DNA of 64,000 nt. Source: CAVQND01 sp049518415 (GTDB taxonomy: Bacteria; Verrucomicrobiota; Verrucomicrobiia; Limisphaerales; UBA8199). Below, piece by piece: positions 1 to 9,800 of this stretch. The notes under the pieces were generated by a model. It searched no databases. It had not been told where the DNA came from and saw nothing but the letters and a program-made list of their open reading frames with translations. The stretch spans positions 15,954 to 79,953 of the forward strand of contig JBEKRX010000022.1 in assembly GCA_049518415.1 (NCBI GenBank), read 5' to 3'. Each line of letters begins with the position of its first letter. Positions within the stretch are counted from its first letter, which is position 1. Made by a program: the position numbers and the translations under genes.

Positions 1-1084
1 GCACCACCAGCGGGAGGCTCAGCCCGGTGGCCTTCACGGCGGCCACGATGCCCGTGGCGATCACGTCGCAATCCATGATGCCGCCGAAGATGTTCACCAG
101 GATGCCCTTCACGTTCGCATCCCGGAGGATGATCTGGAAGGCGGCCGCCACCTGCTCCTGGCTGGCCCCGCCGCCGACATCGAGGAAATTGGCCGGCCGG
201 CCCCCGAAATGCTGAATGATGTCCATGGTCGCCATGGCCAGGCCCGCCCCGTTCACCAGGCAGGCGATGTTCCCCTCCAGCTTGATGTAATTCAGATTGT
301 GCTTGCCGGCCTCAACCTCGAGCGGCGCTTCCTCGGCCAAATCGCGCATCGCCTGGATGTCCGGGTGCCGATACAGGCCGTTATCCTCCAGCGCAACCTT
401 GGCGTCCACGGCCAGCAGCGCGTCCTTGCCTTCGATGGTCCGAACGACGCAGAGCGGGTTGATTTCCACCAGCGAAGCATCGCACTGCCACCAGGTCTGA
501 TAAACTCCCAGCAGGAGTTTGGCGCCCTGGGCGAGCAAATCACCCTTGAGGCCGAGGGCGACCGCGACTTTGCGCGCCTGGTAGGGCATCAGGCCGAGCG
601 CCGGGTCAACCGGCTCCCGGACGATCTTCTCCGGTGTCCTGGCCGCCACCTCCTCGATGTCCATGCCGCCCTCGGCGCTGGCCATGATCACGGGCCGCGA
701 GCAGGCGCGGTCGAGCAAGACCGCCAGGTAAAGCTCTTTGCGGATGTCGGGCGCCGCCGCTACCAGCAGTTGGCTCACCAGCCGGCCGGCCGGCCCGGTC
801 TGCTTGGTCACCAGCACGTTGCCCAGCATGGCTTTAGCCTTGTCGTAAACGTCCGCCGCCGTCGGGCAGAGCTTAACCCCGCCTTGAAAGCCGTTCTTAA
901 AGGTGCCCTTGCCGCGGCCGCCGGCGTGAATCTGCGCTTTGACCGCCAGGAGCCGCGCGCCCCCCGCCAGGAGTTCCTCCGCGACGTGCTTCGCCCCTTC
1001 GGGCGTGTCGCAGACGTCTCCTGGCGGGACCGCCACGCCATGTCGCGTCAGCAGTTGCCTGGCCTGGTATTCGTGAACGTTCAT
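1..1084 (-). CDS. sucC: Succinyl-CoA ligase (ADP-forming) beta subunit, C-terminus cut by window edge
   Basis: Reading the minus strand from the ATG at 1084 gives MNVHEYQARQLLTRHGV, the standard N-terminus of SucC, which joins CoA and succinate with ATP or GTP synthesis in the TCA cycle together with SucD. Later parts also match: an ATP-grasp lobe with AGGRGKGTFKNG near residue 50, VEINPLCV near residue 195, and the CoA-ligase part with NGAGLAMATMDIIQHFGG and FLDVGGGAS near residues 280-310. About 361 codons are visible; the family is usually about 385-400 residues, so roughly the last 30 lie beyond the left edge. sucD would be expected just outside the window. The gene diverges from the amidase gene, with 112 bp between the two starts. 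The identification is secure; only the missing end is unknown. Confidence 0.95.
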   Translation of the reverse strand, partial: MNVHEYQARQLLTRHGVAVPPGDVCDTPEGAKHVAEELLAGGARLLAVKAQIHAGGRGKGTFKNGFQGGVKLCPTAADVYDKAKAMLGNVLVTKQTGPAGRLVSQLLVAAAPDIRKELYLAVLLDRACSRPVIMASAEGGMDIEEVAARTPEKIVREPVDPALGLMPYQARKVAVALGLKGDLLAQGAKLLLGVYQTWWQCDASLVEINPLCVVRTIEGKDALLAVDAKVALEDNGLYRHPDIQAMRDLAEEAPLEVEAGKHNLNYIKLEGNIACLVNGAGLAMATMDIIQHFGGRPANFLDVGGGASQEQVAAAFQIILRDANVKGILVNIFGGIMDCDVIATGIVAAVKATGLSLPLVV

Positions 1085-1196
1085 TTTTGTTAGGGCACGA
1101 CGGGCTGGCAAATTATGCGACTGCCGCCGCTCCGGCAATCAAAATCGCGAAAAAGCGGCTTGAATTAGCCCGTGCGGCGGGGCAGGATGGCCAGGC

Positions 1197-2207
1197 ATGA
1201 AGTCGGTTTTTGCTTTGGGGCTGGCACTGGCCGGCGGCCTGGCCTGCGCCCAGGGCGGGCCGCGCCCCGCCGAGCAGGTCCAGATCGGCGGCAAGGAATA
1301 CCTGCGGCTGAGCGATTGGGCCAGGACCAATGGCCTGGAGGTCCGCTGGCTCAAGCGCGACGAAACGCTCCAACTCAGCAGCCGTTCTGCCCGGCTCTTC
1401 CTGACGGTCGACTCCTGCGAAGCCCGCATCAACGGCATCGAGGTGTGGCTGCTGGCTCCCATCGCGGCTCGCAACGGCACAGCCTATATCGCGCAGCAAG
1501 ACCTGCAATCCACCTTCCACCCTATCCTGTCTCCGCCCAGGCCCAACCCCCGGGCCGGGGCCATCAAGACCATCTGCCTCGACCCGGGCCACGGCGGCAA
1601 AGACCCCGGCTATTGCGTCGGGGCCAATGAGGAGAAAAGACACACCCTGCTCCTGGCGCAGGAGCTTCGCCAACAGCTCACCCGCGCCGGCTTCAAGGTC
1701 ACGCTCACCCGCAACTCGGACTCGAGCGTCGGCTTGCCGGCGCGGCCCGAGTTGGCCAGGCGCCGCCATGCCGACCTCTTTGTCAGCCTCCATTTCAACG
1801 CCGCAGAGGCCTCGCCCAACTCGGTCCAGGGGACAGAAGTCTATTGCCTGACGCCCGCCGGCGCCTGCTCGACCAATGCGCGCGGCGAGGCCGGCAATGC
1901 CAGTTGGTGCGCCGGCAACCAGTTTGATGACAAAAACCTCTGTCTGGCCTACCAGATGCAAAAGTCCCTCACCAAAAACCTCGAGACCCACGATCGCGGC
2001 GTGAAGCGCGAGCGCTTCGCCGTCCTCCGCGACGCCGTCATGCCCGCCATCCTGATCGAAGCCGGCTTCATGTCGCACCCGGCGGAAGGCCGCAAGCTTC
2101 TGGAGCCGGCCTATCGCCGCCAAATCGCCCGCGCCATTGTCGAGGGCCTGGTCGCTTACAAACACCTGGTCGAGCCGGCCGACGACCTCAAGACCGCCAA
2201 ACGCTGA
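1197..2207 (+). CDS. N-acetylmuramoyl-L-alanine amidase (Amidase_3), exported
   Basis: This 336-residue protein cleaves the bond between N-acetylmuramic acid and the stem peptide of peptidoglycan. Residues 1-19 form a signal peptide ending near ACAQ. Residues about 28-115 resemble the small stalk or substrate-binding domain often found before such amidases. The catalytic Amidase_3 domain runs from about residue 122 to the end: LDPGHGGKDPG holds the first zinc histidine, the glutamates of ANEEK a second ligand, SLHFNAAE the third, and LIEAGFMSHPAEG the catalytic glutamate. All expected residues are present. The gene is monocistronic and divergent from sucC. Its job in daughter-cell separation or wall turnover is inferred from the family. 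Confidence 0.93.
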   Translation: MKSVFALGLALAGGLACAQGGPRPAEQVQIGGKEYLRLSDWARTNGLEVRWLKRDETLQLSSRSARLFLTVDSCEARINGIEVWLLAPIAARNGTAYIAQQDLQSTFHPILSPPRPNPRAGAIKTICLDPGHGGKDPGYCVGANEEKRHTLLLAQELRQQLTRAGFKVTLTRNSDSSVGLPARPELARRRHADLFVSLHFNAAEASPNSVQGTEVYCLTPAGACSTNARGEAGNASWCAGNQFDDKNLCLAYQMQKSLTKNLETHDRGVKRERFAVLRDAVMPAILIEAGFMSHPAEGRKLLEPAYRRQIARAIVEGLVAYKHLVEPADDLKTAKR

Positions 2208-2390
2208 AGGAGCCGCGAGGAAGGCGGGAAGGGAATTGGAGCGGGGGACTCCCCATTGTCCAGACCATTTTTCAGTTAATTTAAGATGGTGAAATTCCGG
2301 GGCTGTCAGTGAGGCGAGGAGCAAGGTAAACCAGCAGGGGGGACGGGCGACCCGGGCGCATCCCGACACTGCCACCAAATTCCCCTCTAC

Positions 2391-2412
2391 CCGTCCCGCC
2401 GTCGCGGGACGG
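2391..2412. repeat. Short perfect hairpin in spacer 2208-2496
   Basis: CCGTCCCGC at 2391-2399 pairs exactly with GCGGGACGG at 2404-2412 around a 4-nt loop. It lies between the convergent ends of the amidase and the large methyltransferase. No T-run follows on either strand, so it does not look like an ordinary intrinsic terminator; a small REP-like palindrome is more likely. The rest of the 289-bp spacer shows nothing else. Confidence 0.6.
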
Positions 2413-2496
2413 CATTCTTCCGCCCCAGGGGCGGCAAAAGTGTGCTCCCGCCGCCCGCTCGGCTCATGACGTGATAAATCCCTGCCTGCGCGGCGG

Positions 2497-5400
2497 CTAC
2501 TTTATTGGCCAGCCGCCATGCTGGTCGATGACGGCGTCAATATCGGCCATGAGGCGGATGGTCTCGGAGAGGGCGACGACGATCTTCTGGTAGTGGGCGA
2601 GGTCGTCTTTGGTGAGGGTGCGGCCTTTGCGGTCTTTGAGCCATTTCTCGCAGACCTGGTAGCCGCCGATGTGGAAGTTCCACACGTCCTCGCGCACGCC
2701 TTTGAAGCCGGCGCCCTGCGCCTTGTCCAGCCAGACGGTATTTTGGAACCACGACACTTTTTCGACCTCGGGATTCTGACCGCCGATGAACTCGGTCAGT
2801 TGCGGGTAGGAAGGTTTTCTTTCCACTTGCCCCGACGCGCGGGGGACATCGGGGCCTGCCTCAAATTCCAGCAGGTGCAGGGCGACGAGTTCTCGGCCGA
2901 GGCAGGCGAGGGCGCGGAACAGCCCGAGGCTGGACGTGAGCGGCAGGCGCGGGAAGTCAATCCTCAGAAATTCCGCATACCGCCGCCGATATTCCGGACT
3001 GTGAAACACCGCGTAGGCGTAGTGGAAGATGTCTTCGGGCTTCATGCCGCTGGGAACGCCATAGGCGCCGGCCGCTTCTGTTCGCAGTTTGACCGCCAGC
3101 GCACTGAGGAAACTCCCTGAGAAATTGGGCCGGCGGGCCTTTGAAAGGACCAAACCGCCGCGCTCGGGATAGAGCCAAAGCGGAAATACATTTGAGCCGT
3201 CCTTCAGTTCAACGAATACAGCAGGAGAAGGGATGTCACTCGCCACTGCATTTCGCCAGTCTACAGCCTTTGTTTGTCTCGTTGCATTCATGCAAAGATT
3301 TTTGCGACCTGCAACGTGGTCGAGCATTTCTCGGCGTGGATAGTCCATCGCGACGGTGCTGAAATAGCAGTAGCGGAAATCGAATGGCCGATAGGCACAG
3401 CGGAGAGCCTTACCCTCCCAATCCCTATCTGCTCGGACTTCTGCTCGCGCCGAGGCCAACTGCCAATCACGATTATCTGAAATACCAAACTGCGTCCTAA
3501 TCTCTGCGTCGGAATGCTCCGGCTCTCTGAGGACTCGGATTCGCTGCAAAACTGCGGACCTGTCAAAATCGACTGCAAAGTGATCACGGTGGCTTTGGAA
3601 GCCGAGCACGTTCACTGGCATAGCGTCGGGAAGTCGAACGCCTGCTTCGTATTCGGCCTTGAGAGAGACGTCCTGAGGCATCAGCAGGTAGAAGGGCGAC
3701 GAGGGTATCGAGGCCTGCCAGGTCGTTCGCGCAACTGAATTACCTTGCAGGTTATCGTATTTCCTTTCTCGCAGCCCATAGAGGTCGGAATGCGCCACTT
3801 CTGCCTGTTTTGCGGTGTGAAGGCGGCTGTGCAATGAGATACTAACTCCCTGTTGGATATCGAAAACATTCTGATCAGACGAACCATCGGGAGCGCACTC
3901 CTTCTTCTTCGAGTTGCCGTGCAGATCAAGAATACGGAGGGCGGAGAACGCACAGAGCAGAGAATGGCGCATTCCTCGAAAAGTGGGATTGTCAATGAAG
4001 CTATGGTTCGTGATGAAACCCAAGATGCCCACGCCGGCCTCGGTCAAGGAATGCTGCGCATACCGGAGGAATTTTACGTAATCGTCTTGCAGCCACTTCG
4101 GATTTTTCTCGGCAAGTGGCTTGCCGTCCACCAGGTAGTAATCATCAACGAGGCGACAAATCCATTCGCCCTTGTTTGCCGAGTGGCCGGCATACGGCGG
4201 ATTGCCGATGACGACGGTGAACCGTTTGGTGCGTTTGATGCGGTTTACTTCCTGAGCCTCCCTGGCGAGTGGGCCGAAAAGGTCGGCGAGTTTGGCGTCG
4301 GCGATGTCGGAGGGCGGTTCGAGGGTGTTGGTGAGGTAGATGTGGAGGCGGTCGCCGTCGCGGAACTGGTAGCCGGTCTCGCCGAGTTTGAGGGCGAGCT
4401 TGAGGTGGGCGATGGCGTACGGGGCCATCATGATTTCGAAGCCGTAGAGGCGCGGGAGCAGGTGGTTGGGCACGTAGTCGCGCCAGCGAGCGAGGATTTC
4501 GGGGTCGCGCCAAGTGCGGGGCGATTCGGGATCGCTTTTGCCCAGCGCGCGCGCCCACTTGGTTTTCATGGTGCGTTCGATGACTTCGATGCACTCATGA
4601 AGGAAGGTGGCCGTGCCGGTGGCGATGTCGAGGATCAGGACGAACGGATCGTCGGGCGAGACGCCGTCGGGGATTTTGAATTCAGTGAGAGAGGATTTAC
4701 GGTCGCCCTCACCCCGGCCCTCTCCCCCAGGAGAGGGGGAGGAGGACGGCGCGCCGGGGACATCGCGCTCTACCTGCTTTTCGGCTTCGAGGACCCGGCG
4801 GCGCTCCATGAGGGCGGCGACGTTGGCCCAAGTGTCAGTGGAGGCGAGGCCATCTTCGAGGCCGAACTCCTTTTGCAGCAGCTCGTGAACGCTGCGCACG
4901 ATGTAGGAGACGACCGGGCGCGGGGTGAAGAAGACGCCGCGCTTGATGCGTTGCTCGGAGTCGTAGGCCCGGAGGAAGCCCTCGTAGAAGCGGATAACCG
5001 GGTCTTCGGCCGGGTTGAGGTCGTTGAAGGCGGCTTTGATCGCTTCGATGTTGGTGTTGCGGAGCAAGTCGAGCACGTCGTTGATCCCGACCTCATCCAC
5101 GTCGAAATGGAATTTGCCGTGATTAAGGCGGAAGAGGCTTTCCAGGAGGTTTTCGAGAAATGGATTCGAGACGGCGGTGAGTTGAACAAGGTTTTGGGGC
5201 GTCAGGTCGGCCTGGCGCGAGAAACTGGCGGAGAGCAGGCCGTAGCTGACGGTCTGGGCGTACATGTCCGCGAACTGGTCTTCGGACATGTCGTGAATGA
5301 GGAGGCCACGGACGGCGGCGAAGAGCTTGCGCATTGGGCCGTGCTCACTTTCGGCGTCGAGCACGTCGCGGGCGCGTTTGCGGATATTGCCGGCGAGAAA

Positions 5401-6048
5401 GGCGAGTTGCTGGATGAGTTGGTTGGAGTCCTGGATGACGGCGCCGTATCGGTCAATGAACGCGTCCGACCAGCGTTGGCGCCAGGGCTCGACCTGGGCG
5501 GGGTCCTGCGGCCAGCGGAGGTGGCTGTTCAGGCGGTTGGCGACGCGGTCCAGGTGCATGATGGACTTCTGGTCGTCCCAGCCGAGGACGCGGAGGATCG
5601 GGAGATGGCCTTCGCCACCGCTGTCTGAGAAATGGGCAAAGGAGATGTTGCGGTGTTCTTCCTCCCCGTAGGAGGAAATGAAGAGGAGGTCGTTGAGGCG
5701 CCAGGTGGGGCGGGTGGCCTTGCTGGCGCTGGCGCGGCTCTTGGTGATAAGGTTGCCAAGGATGCGGCGAAGGACGACCATGGGCAGCCTCTTCTTCTCG
5801 AAGCTGACCCAGAAGATACCCCAAGGTTGACCGGTCGCGAGCGGGCGGAGTTGCTTTATTTCCTTGATCTTGACGGCGTGCTTTGGGTCGAGGCCGAGTT
5901 CGTCGGCGCTGTAATCAAACGTCAGATCGTCGACACTATCCGGGTCGATGGGCCAATCGAGCTTCTCGCAGAGATATTTGACGAGGGAGGCGAAGGTTTT
6001 GATGGACCGGAGTTGGTCGGGGTCATCGGGGTCAGGTTGTGAGGGCAT
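2497..6048 (-). CDS. Large N6-adenine DNA methyltransferase, type ISP-like restriction-modification protein
   Basis: This 1183-residue protein is the last gene of a leftward three-gene set (helicase, ORF6N protein, methyltransferase). The SAM-binding motif I is ILDIATGTATFLHE near residue 470 and the catalytic motif IV is VVIGNPPYAG near residue 613, the NPPY form typical of N6-adenine enzymes. An N-terminal helical region of about 350 residues precedes them, and about 550 residues follow, where a target-recognition domain would be expected. This layout matches large single-chain enzymes annotated as type ISP or type IIG-like; no separate specificity subunit is visible. Around residues 436-449 a translated REP-like repeat (SPSPGGEGRGEG) is inserted. 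The DNA for about residues 635-970 is poorer in GC (near 50% in sampled lines against about 65% elsewhere). Role in phage defence is inferred from the operon. Confidence 0.85.
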   Translation of the reverse strand: MPSQPDPDDPDQLRSIKTFASLVKYLCEKLDWPIDPDSVDDLTFDYSADELGLDPKHAVKIKEIKQLRPLATGQPWGIFWVSFEKKRLPMVVLRRILGNLITKSRASASKATRPTWRLNDLLFISSYGEEEHRNISFAHFSDSGGEGHLPILRVLGWDDQKSIMHLDRVANRLNSHLRWPQDPAQVEPWRQRWSDAFIDRYGAVIQDSNQLIQQLAFLAGNIRKRARDVLDAESEHGPMRKLFAAVRGLLIHDMSEDQFADMYAQTVSYGLLSASFSRQADLTPQNLVQLTAVSNPFLENLLESLFRLNHGKFHFDVDEVGINDVLDLLRNTNIEAIKAAFNDLNPAEDPVIRFYEGFLRAYDSEQRIKRGVFFTPRPVVSYIVRSVHELLQKEFGLEDGLASTDTWANVAALMERRRVLEAEKQVERDVPGAPSSSPSPGGEGRGEGDRKSSLTEFKIPDGVSPDDPFVLILDIATGTATFLHECIEVIERTMKTKWARALGKSDPESPRTWRDPEILARWRDYVPNHLLPRLYGFEIMMAPYAIAHLKLALKLGETGYQFRDGDRLHIYLTNTLEPPSDIADAKLADLFGPLAREAQEVNRIKRTKRFTVVIGNPPYAGHSANKGEWICRLVDDYYLVDGKPLAEKNPKWLQDDYVKFLRYAQHSLTEAGVGILGFITNHSFIDNPTFRGMRHSLLCAFSALRILDLHGNSKKKECAPDGSSDQNVFDIQQGVSISLHSRLHTAKQAEVAHSDLYGLRERKYDNLQGNSVARTTWQASIPSSPFYLLMPQDVSLKAEYEAGVRLPDAMPVNVLGFQSHRDHFAVDFDRSAVLQRIRVLREPEHSDAEIRTQFGISDNRDWQLASARAEVRADRDWEGKALRCAYRPFDFRYCYFSTVAMDYPRREMLDHVAGRKNLCMNATRQTKAVDWRNAVASDIPSPAVFVELKDGSNVFPLWLYPERGGLVLSKARRPNFSGSFLSALAVKLRTEAAGAYGVPSGMKPEDIFHYAYAVFHSPEYRRRYAEFLRIDFPRLPLTSSLGLFRALACLGRELVALHLLEFEAGPDVPRASGQVERKPSYPQLTEFIGGQNPEVEKVSWFQNTVWLDKAQGAGFKGVREDVWNFHIGGYQVCEKWLKDRKGRTLTKDDLAHYQKIVVALSETIRLMADIDAVIDQHGGWPIK
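4702..4743. repeat. REP-like palindromic repeat inside a coding sequence
   Basis: CCCTCTCC at 4718-4725 pairs with GGAGAGGG at 4730-4737 around a CCCA loop, flanked by GCCCTCACCCCGG. This type of sequence is known as a dispersed intergenic repeat in many GC-rich bacteria. Here it sits in frame within the large methyltransferase gene and is translated as SPSPGGEGRGEGDR, just before motif I. Confidence 0.75.
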
Positions 6049-6207
6049 AAGATAAAGTGGAGGGTGTATAGCGGGGAGGGCGGAGCCTGTGCCGGCAGTG
6101 AGCAGAAGGCGGTGAAGCGGTTAACGACGAGCGGCGGGTTTTGTCACCCTGCGGAAGCACCGTGTTAATGCGACGAGGATGCGGGTGGCCTGGCGTTTTG
6201 GGTGGGT

Positions 6208-6819
6208 TCACGGGCGGGCGGTTTTTCTTTTGACGTGGTAGGGGACGGCATCCTCTTTGACGTGGAAGCCGATTTGGGGTTTGGGCGGCGCTGCCGGCGG
6301 CTCAAGCAGCGGCCGGAGTTTCCCGTAAATGTCGCGGAGTGCGCCATCGTGCAAGAGGAGGGTTTTGTCGATTTCAGCGAGGCGTTTGAGGATGGCGGCG
6401 TTGGCGGCGAGGTCTTCGCGCATCTTGACGAAGGCACGGATGACATAGACACTCATGGCGACCGCGCGGGGGCTGTTGAGGATGTTGGCGGCCATGAGCG
6501 CGCCATGCTCGGTGAAGGCGACGGGGAGGTAGCGCCGACCACCATGCGATCTTGAGGTCGCATCTTGCGACCTCAAGTCTGGGCCTCCTTCGATGGCCGT
6601 AATTTGCGACCTCAAGGCTGCCCATTCGTCGTGAGTTATGTGGAAAGCAAAATCTTCCGGGAAGCGGTCAAGATTCCGGCGGTATTGTTCATTGAGGCGT
6701 TTGGTCGGCACCCCGTAAACGGCGGCCAAATCGTTGTCGAGGATGGCCCGCTGGTCGCGGATGGAACGGATGAGCCGGGCAATATCGGGGGCGGGGACGG
6801 CTTCAGTTCGGTGGTTCAT
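6208..6819 (-). CDS. ORF6N (KilA-N-related) domain protein
   Basis: The protein has 203 residues. Residues about 8-100 form an ORF6N domain: IRDQRAILDNDLAAVYGV, the LNEQYRRNLDRFPEDFAF segment, and YLPVAFTEHGALMAANIL. The rest is charged and probably helical. ORF6N domains are thought to bind DNA; they occur in phages and frequently inside restriction-modification operons, where their exact job is not established. Here the gene lies 37 bp after the helicase stop and 159 bp before the methyltransferase start, on the same strand, so it is likely co-transcribed with both. It may act as an accessory or regulator of the restriction-like system, but that is inference. Confidence 0.85.
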   Translation of the reverse strand: MNHRTEAVPAPDIARLIRSIRDQRAILDNDLAAVYGVPTKRLNEQYRRNLDRFPEDFAFHITHDEWAALRSQITAIEGGPDLRSQDATSRSHGGRRYLPVAFTEHGALMAANILNSPRAVAMSVYVIRAFVKMREDLAANAAILKRLAEIDKTLLLHDGALRDIYGKLRPLLEPPAAPPKPQIGFHVKEDAVPYHVKRKTARP

Positions 6820-6856
6820 GGGTCGGTCGGGACCAGGTTATCAGGTGCATGGGTGA

Positions 6857-9800
6857 TTAGCCGAGTTCCATCCAGCACTTGAGGGTGGCTTTGACGCCCT
6901 GGGGCGCCTGGACTTTTTTGAGGTAGGTGTTTTTGAGGTGCGCTTCGACCTTCTTGCGGATGTCGCCGAGGGTCTTGTCTTCGAGGGCGCGGCGGCGCGG
7001 GGTGTCGGGTTGGCAGCGGATGAAGTTCAGAATCTCAGCGGGCTCTTCGAGTATCTTTGTGGTGTCGAGGTTGTAGAGGTACCAGGCCGTGCTGCCATTC
7101 TCCTCGCTCCAGACGGTGGGGTCGGCTTCCCGTCCTTCGTGCGCGGCGACGCCCGGGGCGGGCAGGCGGTAGCAGAAGAACAGGGCGCGGGTGCCCGGGG
7201 CTGGGTGTTGCTTGCCGCTGAAGACGCGGCCCGGCAGGGAGTTAAGGCGCTCTTCCAACCCGGGGTTTTGTTCGAGCAGGCGCTGGTATTCGAGGTGCAT
7301 TCCCTCGGTCGCCGAGGGAGTGCCTTCGTAGGCCTGGTTGAACTCGTGGAGGGCTTCAAAGTCGTCCTGCGGCGTGAGCAACTTCTTGCCCTCGATGCCG
7401 AACGTCTTCGAAATGCGGAGGGTCTTGTGCGAGACGGTGCGGTAGAGGCGGAGCAGGTCATCAAGCTCTTCCGGCGGCAGGAAGTTCCAGTAGGCGACCG
7501 TGCCGCGGAGGTCTTTCTGGTCCGGGTGGTCGGCGAGGATTCTTTTTTCGGTGTCGGGGTTGAGGCGGCGGTCCACGCGGCCGATGCGTTGCATCAGGCG
7601 GACGGGGTTCCAATGGAGATCGTAGTTTATGAGGCGGGTGGCGTCCTGCAGGTTGAGGCCCTCGGAGAGGACATCGGTGGAGATGAGGACGCGGATTTCG
7701 GGCAGGCCGCGGGCGGCGAGTTCGGCGGCTGACGACTCGTTGTAGTAGGGGGCAAAGCGTTCGATGACCTCGCCCCGGTCGCGCTTGTCGGCGCTGTCCA
7801 CCTCATCGGCCCCCTGAACGCCGGCCTCGGCGAGGTGCTTTCGCAGATACCGCGCGGTGGCCCTGTACTCGCTGAAGATGAGGACTTTGTGCTGCTTGAG
7901 GACGGGGTTGGTTTTGAGGAGCTTGAGAAGCGCCTTGAGCTTGTCGTCGTGGGACGGCTTGAATTTCCCAAGCTCACCCAAAAACTTGGCGATCTGATCG
8001 AGGTCGAGGGAGGTTTCCGCGAGGATTTCCTCGACTTTGTATTCTTCGCGGGGGAGGGCCTCAATGTCCTCCAACATTTCGTCAGTGACAATGTCCTCGT
8101 CTGCCTCCTCGACCGGCTCTTCGCCAAAAAACTCGAGCTGGTGCTCGTGGATGTAGCCGAGGAGATCGGCGTGCTGGCGCCGCCAGCGTTCAAGGCGGTT
8201 CTTTTCGGACTCGGTGACGCTGTGTTTCGTGGCCCACGCCAGGAGTTTGAGCATGAGCGTGGCGCAGGACATTTCGAAGGCGCTGGCGGAGCTTTCGAAG
8301 CGTTTGAGGAACTGGGTGCGGATCAGCGCGACGACGGACCTCTGACGGTTCTCGGAGAGCGGATCGATGTCGGCCATGGATCCCTTGTAGTAGGCCAGCG
8401 GGTAGTACATGGCCAGGCTGAACAGGGGTTTCTTCTTGGAAAAGGCTTCCTCGACCATCTTTAGCAGGCCGCCGTAGGTCTTCTTGATGGAGTAGTTAGC
8501 GACATGGGGGTCCTCGCGGGTGGGGAAGATGGCCCTTGGTCCGGAGGCGCCTTGGTCCTGGCTGGCCTTGACGTAGGCCCGGCTGCGCTGGACGACGAGC
8601 TGGCCGAAGAGAGCGTCATCGGCCAGCACTTTCCCGGCCTCGGCCCCGGTGACTTCGGGGATAAGCTCCATTTGCGCGAGCTCCTCCCCGGTGACCAGGC
8701 GCTCCAGCTCTTTTTCCATTTTGCGGAAGTGGCCGGGAAGGGAGTGGATGCCGAGGGGAGCGCCCTTGAAGTAGTCAGCCTGGCGCTGGGTGAACAGCTC
8801 GATCATGTGCTGGAGGTCGAGCAGGGTGTTGTTGATCGGGGTGGCCGTGAGGAGGAAAAGGTTCTTGTTTTTGACCAGGTCGAACAGCCGCCAGTAGCGG
8901 GAGCGGCCACGGGTGCCTGGGTTGCGGAAGTGGTGGGCCTCGTCAATAACCACGGCGTCGGCCAGGGTGGCGATGTCGTCGAGCTTTTGCTGGTACTCGC
9001 CGCCGCGGAGCAGGTCGGTGTGGTTGAATATTTCCAGGTTGGTGAAGACCCGGCTGATGTTCGGCAGGTAGCGGCGGAGCCCCCTGTCCCACACCGGCCC
9101 ACGCGCGGCCTTGGGCACGATGAGGACAACCCTTTGCCGGTCCCGGATGAGGCGTTCGATGAGCATGAGGCCGATGAACGTTTTGCCGAGGCCGACACCA
9201 TCGCAGAGAAAGGCGCCACGATGCTGGCGCGCGATTTTCATCAGCGACTTGTAGCCGTCCTGCTGGTACTTATCCAGGTGCGGGTACATCGCGGAGCCGC
9301 CGTTCTGGGCGCCGGCCTTCTCCCACTCGTCGTCGGTCATCTCGTGACCGCGATGGAACTCCTGCATGGCCTTGGCGTAGATGTCGAATGGGAGGTATTC
9401 CCTTATGTGCCGCTCGATGACCTTGAGCACATCCGGCGTGATGTCCTCGGCTTCCTGCCAGTGCCGCTCATACCAGGCCTGGAGCTGGGAGACGTCGCCC
9501 GGGGCTCGGATCTGGATATTGAGTTCGACATTTTCAGTGAGCCCGGGGACGGTGAAATTGCTGGAACCAACGAGTGCCACCGAGCCAATGACTGCGAGGC
9601 GGGGATGGGTGATGTAAGCTTTGGCGTGGAACTTTCGCCTGGCATAGACGCGGCACTGGATTTTGCCGCCGCGCATGGCGTCGAGGATAGCCCCGGCGCC
9701 GACGAGCATGTCATTGGTTTCCTTCTCGGCCTCGAGGCTGGCGTCGAGCTTTTGGCAGGCGTCTTTGCGGAGCCCTTCAAGGATAGCCTGGCGGGTGCGG

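Noticed and set aside
3853..5628. 591-codon open frame on the plus strand
   Set aside because: It lies fully opposite the large methyltransferase, whose motifs are clear. GC-rich codons in the real gene keep the opposite strand free of stops; the peptide is valine- and glutamate-rich and matches nothing.
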